From: Brachyspira hampsonii
GTDB lineage: Bacteria; Spirochaetota; Brachyspiria; Brachyspirales; Brachyspiraceae
Direction of reading: 5' to 3'
DNA length: 64,000 nucleotides
Assembly (NCBI RefSeq): GCF_001746205.1
Contig: NZ_MDCO01000009.1
Span: forward strand, 485,054 to 549,053
In this document: piece by piece, positions 55,171-64,000 of the stretch
Layout: every line of letters begins with the position of its first letter
Numbering within the stretch: the stretch's first letter is position 1
Program-made: the position numbers and the translations under genes
The notes under the pieces: generated by a model
Told to the model about the DNA's origin: nothing
The model's input: the letters and a program-made list of their open reading frames with translations, nothing else
Database searches by the model: none

Positions 55171-56070
55171 ATGAAAAATATAAAATTAATATTCATAATA
55201 CTTTTTATTTTTATAAGCAGTCTTTATACTCAGGAAATGTATCTTCTTAGCGGTCCTACAGGAATAGGCGGTCTAAAAATGCTTAAAGATTATAAGGGAG
55301 TAAATATTCACTTTGTAAATGCTCCTAATAATATGCTTTCATTAATAGTTAAAGGGGAGGCTGATATAGCGGCAATTCCTGCTAATATGGCAGCTATAAT
55401 TTTTAACAGACAATTAGATTATAAAGTTATTGCTGTAATATCAGAAACTCAGCTTTTTATAGTATCAGCGAATGAAAAAATACAGACTATAAATGATATA
55501 AAAAATAAAACTGTATACTGCGGTACTAAATTGGCAGCACCAGATTTGATGCTTCAGTATTTAATATCAAAAGAAAATTTGCCTAAAGTTAATATTAATT
55601 ATTCTTTAAGTAATCCTGATTTAGCAAAAGCAGTTGCCTCAAAAAATGCAGATATTGCAATATTGCCTGAACCTTTTGTGTCTTCTGCTATGCTTGAAAA
55701 TAAAGATGTGCATATAGTTGTTGAGATGTCTAAATATATTGAGAATTATCCTGTGGCAGTTCTTATAGCGAAAAATACTTTTATTAATCATAATATGCCA
55801 TTAGTTAATGAAGTGCTTAAAGAATATAAAAAATCTACTGATTATATAATAAATAATAAAAATGAAATAGAAACTCTGATAAAAGATTCATCTATGATAA
55901 TTAATGCTGAAGCTGCTGTTTATGGTATGAATAGAATGGGACTTACTTTTTACAGCGGTGAAAAAATGAAATTTGCTTTGAATAGTTATTATAATTTTTT
56001 ATACAATTTTGATAAGAAATTAATAGGGAATAGAATACCTTCAAATGAATTCTATTATATAGAAAAATAA
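55171..56070 (+). CDS. ABC-transporter substrate-binding protein (NMT1/SsuA-like), orphan
   Basis: The 299-residue protein has a signal peptide (cut near YTQE) without a lipobox. It has the periplasmic-binding pattern of the NMT1/THI5/taurine-nitrate group: LSGPTGIGGLKMLKD, KGEADIAAIPANMAAI, TINDIKNKTVYCGTK, NADIAILPEPFVSSAML. No permease or ATPase gene is adjacent, so the partner and ligand are unknown. AGG precedes the ATG. It follows nadD by 22 bases. Confidence 0.82.
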   Translation: MKNIKLIFIILFIFISSLYTQEMYLLSGPTGIGGLKMLKDYKGVNIHFVNAPNNMLSLIVKGEADIAAIPANMAAIIFNRQLDYKVIAVISETQLFIVSANEKIQTINDIKNKTVYCGTKLAAPDLMLQYLISKENLPKVNINYSLSNPDLAKAVASKNADIAILPEPFVSSAMLENKDVHIVVEMSKYIENYPVAVLIAKNTFINHNMPLVNEVLKEYKKSTDYIINNKNEIETLIKDSSMIINAEAAVYGMNRMGLTFYSGEKMKFALNSYYNFLYNFDKKLIGNRIPSNEFYYIEK

Positions 56071-56075
56071 TATAC

Positions 56076-56110
56076 TGCTGCATAATACAATTATTTTGAA
56101 TTATGCAGCA
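56076..56110. terminator. Hairpin terminator between convergent genes
   Basis: TGCTGCATAAT (56076-56086) pairs perfectly with ATTATGCAGCA (56100-56110). The flanks are T-poor, so it is a moderate-strength terminator candidate on either strand. Confidence 0.6.
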
Positions 56111-56119
56111 AATTAATAA

Positions 56120-56422
56120 TTATTTATGTTTTAATTCATCTAAATATCCTGAAGCTTCAAGTTTTTGTTTAAACTCTTCTTCAGATAATATATTTTTTAT
56201 TCCTATTACTTTAGTGCCATTTTGTTCTGTATGTTTGAAATCATCAATAAAATTATTAGGGCAGAAAATTAAATCATAATCGCCTGTTTTACAATGATTC
56301 ATATCGCAATGATCAATTGATAAATTATCTACTCCTAATTTTATCAAAGCCATTTGGGCTTTTTCTTTCATCATTAAACTAGTGCCTGTTCCATTTGCAC
56401 AAACTACCAATACTTTTAACAT
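56120..56422 (-). CDS. PTS IIB component, ascorbate (UlaB/SgaB) type, orphan
   Basis: The 100-residue protein has the phosphorylated Cys8 in the P-loop-like VVCANGTGTSLMMK. Near the C-terminus VIGIKNILSEEEFKQKL is equivalent to the UlaB motif, so it fits the ascorbate/galactitol IIB class. No EIIA or EIIC gene is next to it. The upstream neighbour is a flavoprotein (16-base gap), with AGGAG before this ATG, so the two are co-transcribed. It may act with a permease elsewhere or have been recruited to another role. Confidence 0.82.
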   Translation of the reverse strand: MLKVLVVCANGTGTSLMMKEKAQMALIKLGVDNLSIDHCDMNHCKTGDYDLIFCPNNFIDDFKHTEQNGTKVIGIKNILSEEEFKQKLEASGYLDELKHK

Positions 56423-56438
56423 AATTAACTCCTGATTA

Positions 56439-57404
56439 TTAAGAATTCTTTATTAATTCATGTATATATTTAACTATATCAAATCCTGCATTTAATGCTT
56501 TAGCAATAGATCCGCCTGATTTGTATAGTATATCCCCTGCTATAAATAAATTTTTAATTGAGCTTTCATGATTTTCATTAACTTTAGGTACTCCAAACTC
56601 ATCTAATTCTATATTGCATCTTTTTAAGAAGTCTACAGGAGCAACACCTCCTAATGCATATATTACTCTGTCATAAGTATCTTCTGTACCATCAGTATAA
56701 TGTACTAATACTTTTCCTTCTTTATCTTCTATTGAAGTTATATCAATTCCAAGTTTTGCTTTTACCTTTCCGCTTTCTATATCTTCTTTAATAGTTTCCA
56801 AATTCTTTTCATTTGGTCTTGTGAATTCAGCTTTTCTATAATTAATTGTAACATTATTGTCTTTTCCTAACAAATAAGCGTATTCAACAGCTGAATTTCC
56901 TCCTCCTACAACCAAAACTTTTTCATTTTCTTTGCATTTATAAATATTAAAATTTACTACAGCATTAAGACTAGCCGGTATAGGATAATCAGGTTTATTC
57001 GGTCTGCCCATTTTACCAATAGAAGCTACAACATATTTTGCTGTATATTTTTTATTATCAGAAGTGTTTACTTCTAAATATTCTCCATTTTTATGAATAG
57101 ATTCAACTTCAGTATTAAACATAGCCTCTATATAGTTTCCGAATAAACATTCGCTGAATAAGTCTAATACATCGCCTTTTGTTGCAGTTTCAAATTTTAT
57201 GTTTCCCTTTAAATCTAAAGCCTCACCCTTATAATCTTTATCAACTCTCTTATCATCTTTATAAAATTTTCTGATAGTTGTGGAGTGATTATCGCCTTTT
57301 TCTATTAAAAGAACTTTTTTTATTTCTAATATAGAAGCCTCAACAGAAGCAGCAATTCCTCCCGGACCGCCTCCTACTATAATTAAGTCATATTTATTAT
57401 CCAT
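56439..57404 (-). CDS. FAD/NAD(P)-dependent oxidoreductase of the thioredoxin-reductase fold
   Basis: The 321-residue flavoprotein has FAD-binding VGGGPGGIAASVEA (about 10-23), NAD(P)-binding VVGGGNSAVEYAYLLG (about 165-180) and the closing FAD motif LFIAGDILYKSGGSIAKALN. It lacks the redox-active CxxC of thioredoxin reductase, so it is not a classical TrxB. It resembles YpdA-like or ferredoxin-NADP reductase-like enzymes. The electron acceptor is unknown. AAAGGAG precedes the ATG. It is co-transcribed with the orphan IIB gene downstream. Confidence 0.82.
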   Translation of the reverse strand: MDNKYDLIIVGGGPGGIAASVEASILEIKKVLLIEKGDNHSTTIRKFYKDDKRVDKDYKGEALDLKGNIKFETATKGDVLDLFSECLFGNYIEAMFNTEVESIHKNGEYLEVNTSDNKKYTAKYVVASIGKMGRPNKPDYPIPASLNAVVNFNIYKCKENEKVLVVGGGNSAVEYAYLLGKDNNVTINYRKAEFTRPNEKNLETIKEDIESGKVKAKLGIDITSIEDKEGKVLVHYTDGTEDTYDRVIYALGGVAPVDFLKRCNIELDEFGVPKVNENHESSIKNLFIAGDILYKSGGSIAKALNAGFDIVKYIHELIKNS

Positions 57405-57470
57405 AATTTCTCCTTTTTTTAAATATATAATTAAAATACATTTGAAATAGAGATATTTACAAATATGTAA

Positions 57471-59450
<1,980 letters not shown>

Positions 59451-59538
59451 TTACAAATCAAAATTACAGTGTTTTTATATAAAAGTTAGAATCTTCTAAT
59501 TATTTATTTTTTCCATTTTTTAAATATAAAATTAATAA

Positions 59539-59567
59539 TTGACAAAGATTTCGATATATACTATATT
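59539..59567 (+). promoter_or_regulatory. Sigma-70 promoter of the RadC-DinG fusion gene
   Basis: TTGACA (59539-59544, perfect) and TATATT (59562-59567) are spaced by 17 bases. Transcription would begin about 4-6 bases before the ATG, with no room for a ribosome site. Confidence 0.65.
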
Positions 59568-59578
59568 ATTATACTAAT

Positions 59579-62119
59579 ATGAATAATAATTATGCAAAAG
59601 AAATAGATAATGTATTTTCCATAGATGCAATTAATTATATGAGAAAGGCAATAGTAGATGCCTATGGTAATGAAGTATATTTTGGAATAAATTTTAATGC
59701 TTATGGAATACTTGACTATATAGAGGTTATGGCAAGGGGAAATAAAGATTCTGTACCTGCTATAATATCATTATCATTAGAATTTGATGCTGTAATTCAT
59801 AATCACCCATCTGGACAGCTTACACCATCAAGAGCAGATTTAGCAATAGCAAGCGAACTTGGAAATAATGCAGGAGTAGGTTTTTATATAGTTAATAATG
59901 ATGTTGATGATTATTATGAAGTTGTAAAGCCTATAAAAGCAGAAAATGTTAAAACTATAGATGCTCCAGATGCTTTATATATGTTTACAGAAAATGGGCT
60001 TTTAAGTCAATTATTAAAAAAGTACGAATACAGACAGGAACAGACTGAATTAGTTGAAGCCACTATAGAAGCATTTAATAATAATAAACATTTAATATCG
60101 GAAGCAGGCACTGGAATAGGAAAATCTTTTGCATATTTAATACCTGCTTTACTATGGCTAAAAGAAAATAAAACAAGAATAGTTATTTCTACAAACACTA
60201 TAAATTTACAGGAGCAGATTATTTCAAAGGATATACCTTCTATTATAGGGGGAATTGCTCCGAATGTGAAATATGCTTTGGTTAAGGGCAGAAATAATTA
60301 TGTATGCATCAAAAAAGTAAAAGATGCTTTGAATGATACTGATAAGCTAGATTTTGAAGAGCAGATAAATTTCTTTGAAGATATAGATCATTGGCTCAAT
60401 ATAACTAAAGATGGTTCTATAACAGATTTAGGATACAAACCTAAAGGCGAATTATGGGAAATGGTTTGCTGCGATACAGATACCTGCACTCATAGAAAAT
60501 GCGAATATTTAGAAGATTGCTACTTCTATAAAATGCGTAAGCAGTTAAATGCAGCTCAGTTACTAATAGTTAATCATCATATACTTTGTGCAGATTTATC
60601 TTTATACGCTGAAACTGCTGGACGATATAGTCTTCTTCCAAGATATACAAAAGTTTTAATCGATGAAGCACATAATTTTGAAAACTCCGCTTCAAGTTAC
60701 TTCGGTGATGAAGGAAGTAAAAACGGAATATTAAAGGCACTTTTCTATATTTCAAGGATAAAGAAAAATAAAAGACTTGGCGTTATAGAAAGTATTAACA
60801 ATATGCTCAATGAAAAAAAAGCATTAATTGAAAAGCATGAATACGATGAAATACTTGATTTAATAAACAAAGCACATGATTTAACTTCAAGGGTTAGAAA
60901 TGTTGCTGAAGATAAATCAAAAGAGTTTATAAATTACTGTCATAAAAATATACAGACTAAAGAGGGGCTAGGATATAAATTCAGAATAAGCCCAGAGCTT
61001 GTAAGCACTAATCATTGGAAAAATGACGGATTAAAGCCTCTTAGAGAAATGGTGCTTTCAATGACTTCCCTTGTGAATATATGCGATAAATTATATAAAA
61101 AGTTTTTTGATATTGCTATTGAAAAAGATTTTGATTATGAAGAAATTGCTCAAATGTCTAATGCTTATTTGGAGAGACTTAAAAGACAATTAGTATCATT
61201 AAACTCTGTAATAGATTATAAAAAAGATGAATATATAAGATGGGTAGAGACAAGACTCACAAAAAAAGGAAATCTTATTCTTAATTGGCATTTAACACCT
61301 GTAACAGTAGCAAAGAATTTAAATGATTTTCTATATTCAAGATTTGATACTGTGGCAATGTACTCAGCTACTTTAACTGTTTCTAAGAGTTTTAATTTCT
61401 TTTCAAACAGATTAGGTTTTGATTATATAGAAAAAAATAAAAAAATAGAAATATATTTAGAATCTCCATTCAATTATGAAGATAATGCAAGACTCTATAT
61501 TGCAACTGATATGCCTGATGTGGCTTCTGATACTTTTAATGATTTCACCTCAAAGGTATTATTAGATGTATGTAATATCACAGGAGGAAGGGCTTTTATA
61601 TTATTCACATCTTTTGCCTCTCTTGTAAATGTATATGAAAACACAGCTGAAAAATTAAAATCTAAAAATATAAATGCTTTGGCTCAGACTGCTTCTGTAC
61701 ATAGACATACTTTACTTGATATGTTTAAAGCATCTTCCAATAATGTACTATACGGAGTAGATTCTTTCTGGGAGGGAGTTGATGTAGCAGGTAAAAATTT
61801 AGAAGTAGTTATTATACCAAAACTTCCTTTTGCTGTACCTACTGATCCTATAAGCGAAGGAAGATACAGATATATTGAAGAAAATGGAGGAAATGCATTT
61901 TTAGATTATGCTTTGCCTTTTGCTGTTATAAAGTTCAAACAGGGATTCGGACGCCTTATAAGAAGCAAAGATGACAGAGGTGTTGTATTTGTTCTTGATA
62001 AAAGACTTTACACAAAAACTTACGGTACTCAATTTATTCAATCACTTCCTAATGCTAAAATTTTAAGAGGAAGTATGAGAGAAATTTTCAATGATATGAA
62101 TAATTTTTTTGATTATTAA
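59579..62119 (+). CDS. dinG: DinG/XPD-family helicase with N-terminal RadC-like JAMM domain
   Basis: Residues about 15-115 form a RadC/JAB-type domain. HNHPSGQLTPSRAD (H74, H76, S84, D87) is the JAMM metal motif and Glu32 is a candidate catalytic residue. From about 150 a DinG-like superfamily-2 helicase follows: Walker A EAGTGIGKSFAY (about 174-185), four Cys of an Fe-S cluster (CCDTDTCTHRKCEYLEDC, about 296-318), LIDEAHN (about 361) and motif VI QGFGRLIRS (about 787). DinG unwinds DNA 5'-3', including R-loops. Gram-positive relatives have a DnaQ exonuclease in the N-terminal slot. Here it is a JAMM domain, so its peptidase or nuclease-like role is open. The leader is almost absent. Confidence 0.9.
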   Translation: MNNNYAKEIDNVFSIDAINYMRKAIVDAYGNEVYFGINFNAYGILDYIEVMARGNKDSVPAIISLSLEFDAVIHNHPSGQLTPSRADLAIASELGNNAGVGFYIVNNDVDDYYEVVKPIKAENVKTIDAPDALYMFTENGLLSQLLKKYEYRQEQTELVEATIEAFNNNKHLISEAGTGIGKSFAYLIPALLWLKENKTRIVISTNTINLQEQIISKDIPSIIGGIAPNVKYALVKGRNNYVCIKKVKDALNDTDKLDFEEQINFFEDIDHWLNITKDGSITDLGYKPKGELWEMVCCDTDTCTHRKCEYLEDCYFYKMRKQLNAAQLLIVNHHILCADLSLYAETAGRYSLLPRYTKVLIDEAHNFENSASSYFGDEGSKNGILKALFYISRIKKNKRLGVIESINNMLNEKKALIEKHEYDEILDLINKAHDLTSRVRNVAEDKSKEFINYCHKNIQTKEGLGYKFRISPELVSTNHWKNDGLKPLREMVLSMTSLVNICDKLYKKFFDIAIEKDFDYEEIAQMSNAYLERLKRQLVSLNSVIDYKKDEYIRWVETRLTKKGNLILNWHLTPVTVAKNLNDFLYSRFDTVAMYSATLTVSKSFNFFSNRLGFDYIEKNKKIEIYLESPFNYEDNARLYIATDMPDVASDTFNDFTSKVLLDVCNITGGRAFILFTSFASLVNVYENTAEKLKSKNINALAQTASVHRHTLLDMFKASSNNVLYGVDSFWEGVDVAGKNLEVVIIPKLPFAVPTDPISEGRYRYIEENGGNAFLDYALPFAVIKFKQGFGRLIRSKDDRGVVFVLDKRLYTKTYGTQFIQSLPNAKILRGSMREIFNDMNNFFDY

Positions 62120-62236
62120 ATTTTTATATATTATCTATATTCAAAAATCTCAAGCACATAAATACTTTACAATTTATAATTATAGATTATAATCAATTGT
62201 CAATTATTAATAAAAAAATAATAAAGGTTATGAAAA

Positions 62237-63424
62237 ATGTCTGAAAATAAGTTAATGAATTTAAGCAGCAAAAAAATAATATATTTCATATTAGTATTTA
62301 TATTAATGATAATTTCTTCTATTCCTGCGAATGTATATATATTATTCTTTGATACTGAATACGATACTGAAAAATTAATTTACAATATGATTTTTAATAG
62401 TTTTTATTTTCAAGTTTTTTACTTTTTCTGCTGTTCATTTTTATTTAGTATAAACAGTAATTTTGAAAATGTTAATAAAAGAACAATACTAATAACATTT
62501 TTATCATTTTTACTTGTATTTTTGCTTAGCATATTTACTTCAGCACCATTAAAAGATTCAATACCTGATATGCTTAAATTTTTTATGTCTAATATAATGA
62601 TTAATAAAAGCATATTATCTTATATAATGTTTTTTATTATAATACTTTTAGCTGATAACAATTTTAAGAATAATACATATAATAGTTTTACTAAGCTAGG
62701 AGATATAATTGTATTTTCTACAATAGCTGCAATTATTGCATTTGTATTTTGGGTATTTATTGTTTTTTTATATAATAAATTTATTTTTAGAACTGATATA
62801 GCATCTGATTTAGAACCGTTAATTGAAAAACTTATTTTTATGTCTATTGTATTTGTTTTTTCTATAATACCTTTTATATTTTTCTTTGTGCAAAAGAGAT
62901 TTAAAACTGTTTTATCAATATATATTTCACGCGGATTATTATTTTTATATTCATTTTTAATATTTGCTTTATTTTTTGCATTGCTATATGAACCAATAAG
63001 ACCTTTTTACAATACCAAGTCTTTTATAATTTATAATGTATTATTAATTTTATCTGTTTTTACTTTATACTTTATAAGAGCTGATTATAAAGCTGGAGTA
63101 ATAACAAAAGCAATATATATAATATTTCCTATACTAGCATTATTATTTAATATATTAGTATTAGGGACAAGTATATACAGAGTAATTATTTCTGAAGTTA
63201 AAATAAATTACATTTCTATTGCTGTCCTTAATATAATAATAGCTGTTAATTTAGTATATATTATAATACAAAATATAAAGTCTATAATAAAGATATTTAA
63301 AAATAATATTAATATAAATGAGGCAGTGATTGGAAATAATAAAATATATAGTTTCATTTATATTTATGGTATCTACTCATTTATTTTTTCTTTTATAGCT
63401 CCTATAATAATTAAATTTTTATAA
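62237..63424 (+). CDS. Polytopic membrane protein of unknown function
   Basis: The 395-residue protein has about ten membrane helices and is rich in Phe, Ile, Leu, Asn and Tyr. Loops are short, and conserved-looking phrases include YEPIRPFYNT and YFIRADYKAGVITKA. No transporter signature was recognised. It may resemble the DUF4153 membrane family, but this is only an impression. AAAGG lies 9 bases before the ATG. It stands alone between the helicase gene and the Rpn-like gene. Confidence 0.7.
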   Translation: MSENKLMNLSSKKIIYFILVFILMIISSIPANVYILFFDTEYDTEKLIYNMIFNSFYFQVFYFFCCSFLFSINSNFENVNKRTILITFLSFLLVFLLSIFTSAPLKDSIPDMLKFFMSNIMINKSILSYIMFFIIILLADNNFKNNTYNSFTKLGDIIVFSTIAAIIAFVFWVFIVFLYNKFIFRTDIASDLEPLIEKLIFMSIVFVFSIIPFIFFFVQKRFKTVLSIYISRGLLFLYSFLIFALFFALLYEPIRPFYNTKSFIIYNVLLILSVFTLYFIRADYKAGVITKAIYIIFPILALLFNILVLGTSIYRVIISEVKINYISIAVLNIIIAVNLVYIIIQNIKSIIKIFKNNININEAVIGNNKIYSFIYIYGIYSFIFSFIAPIIIKFL

Positions 63425-63446
63425 AAAATATATAAATTCTACAAAC

Positions 63447-63475
63447 TTTACTTTTATAATGATTTTTTGTATAAT
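63447..63475 (+). promoter_or_regulatory. Sigma-70 promoter of the Rpn-like gene
   Basis: TTTACT (63447-63452) and a perfect TATAAT (63470-63475) are spaced by 17 bases. The expected start point falls at or next to the ATG at 63482, suggesting a leaderless mRNA. Confidence 0.6.
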
Positions 63476-63481
63476 AATACT

Positions 63482-64000
63482 ATGAAAGATTTGGATAGAT
63501 TAAAACAAATATTAAATGAACCTGTTACCATTGAAAATTTAAATAGAATTAATGATTATTTTATACGCTATTTATTTTCACATACTGGTAATGAAAATAT
63601 AGCTTTAAACTTTATTAATGCCGTATTTAAAGATTTAAACTTTGAAACTTTCAAGAAAATAGAAATACTTAATCCATTTAACATAGCGGATAACTATGAC
63701 GAAAAAGAGTCTATAGTTGACATCAAAGCTACTACAGAAACAGGTATAACTGTTTTAATAGAAATACAAGCCAGAGGAAATGAAGATTTTATAAAAAGAG
63801 CTTTGTATTACTGGGCTTATAATTATAGTTCTAGTTTAAATAGAGGGGCTTTTTATGATGAATTAAAGCCTACTGTGAGTATTAATATCACAAACTTTAT
63901 ACTTACAGATGAAGATAAAGTGCATAGCTGTTACGTATTAAAAGAGTTAAATAACAATAAAATTCTGGTAGCTTTGATGTCAACTATGTCTCTTGCGAGA
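63482..64000 (+). CDS. Rpn/PDDEXK_2-family nuclease or transposase-like protein (N-terminal part)
   Basis: From ATG 63482 the frame is open to the window edge (173 codons, no stop). The sequence has the Rpn/PF12784-like PD-(D/E)xK core: NPFN, then SIVDIKATTETGITVLIEIQ, where the Asp of VDIKA and Glu of IEIQ are the expected metal-binding residues. RALYYWAYNYSSSLNRG and KPTVSINITNFIL follow as in that family. Members of this family promote RecA-independent recombination and are often multicopy. The C-terminus is outside the window, so completeness is unknown. Confidence 0.85.
   Translation, partial: MKDLDRLKQILNEPVTIENLNRINDYFIRYLFSHTGNENIALNFINAVFKDLNFETFKKIEILNPFNIADNYDEKESIVDIKATTETGITVLIEIQARGNEDFIKRALYYWAYNYSSSLNRGAFYDELKPTVSINITNFILTDEDKVHSCYVLKELNNNKILVALMSTMSLAR

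Noticed and set aside
63482..64000. Whether the Rpn-like gene marks an insertion sequence end.
   Set aside because: No terminal inverted repeat or target duplication is visible upstream, and Rpn proteins are often stand-alone genes. The other end is outside the window.

Overview
The window is low-GC spirochaete chromosome and is most likely from Brachyspira. The evidence is the very AT-rich gaps and codon use, the many short-signal lipoproteins, ankyrin and TPR proteins, two hyicolysin-like (M30) lipoprotein proteases, a fragment resembling a Brachyspira variable surface protein, and spirochaete-like housekeeping genes. The genus call rests on family recognition, not on a database search. No rRNA, tRNA, CRISPR array, prophage or insertion sequence was seen. 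About 47 intact or edge-cut protein genes and several broken ones are listed.

Layout. 1-1.2 kb: the tail of an unknown gene and a lipoprotein. 1.2-7.0 kb: a minus-strand tripartite RND efflux operon (TolC-like, adaptor, pump). 7.3-9.8 kb: a DUF5682 (YehM-like) protein whose expected partner, a MoxR/YehL-type AAA+ ATPase, lies 12 kb away at 21.6-22.5 kb. 10-13.2 kb: secreted and lipoprotein ankyrin proteins. 13.5-17.6 kb: asd, two related PepSY-like secreted proteins, an AllD-type dehydrogenase and an AlkD-type glycosylase. 17.6-21.6 kb: an accessory patch with a TPR gene, four copies of an 80-bp palindromic element and a chemoreceptor pseudogene. 22.7-26 kb: a DUF3298-like lipoprotein, ssb, tmk and mraY. 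26.3-29.4 kb: an M30 protease, a 5'-truncated second copy, an outer-membrane protein fragment and a 13-copy AAGCC repeat. 29.4-33.9 kb: lipoproteins and outer-membrane proteins including an OmpA-like one.

34-45 kb is mostly housekeeping: an M24 peptidase, aroQ, truB, uppP, ftsK, thrC-thrB. 45-51.6 kb is a minus-strand cluster of pepF, a PRD-type PTS regulator, malX and malY. 52-56 kb carries a 5'-nucleotidase-like lipoprotein, nadD and an orphan substrate-binding protein. 56-64 kb has an orphan UlaB-type PTS IIB, a flavoprotein, gyrB, a RadC/JAMM-DinG helicase fusion, a membrane protein and the start of an Rpn/PDDEXK_2-family gene that runs off the window.

Genes that work together: the three efflux genes; asd with thrC and thrB (threonine synthesis); mraY and uppP (undecaprenyl carrier use and recycling in peptidoglycan synthesis); malX, malY and the regulator (sugar PTS). 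The most unusual items are the JAMM-helicase fusion, the regulator whose PTS-phosphorylatable histidines all appear replaced, the palindromic repeat family, the pentanucleotide-repeat mosaic near 29 kb, and the SSB tail encoded inside a convergent overlap with tmk.
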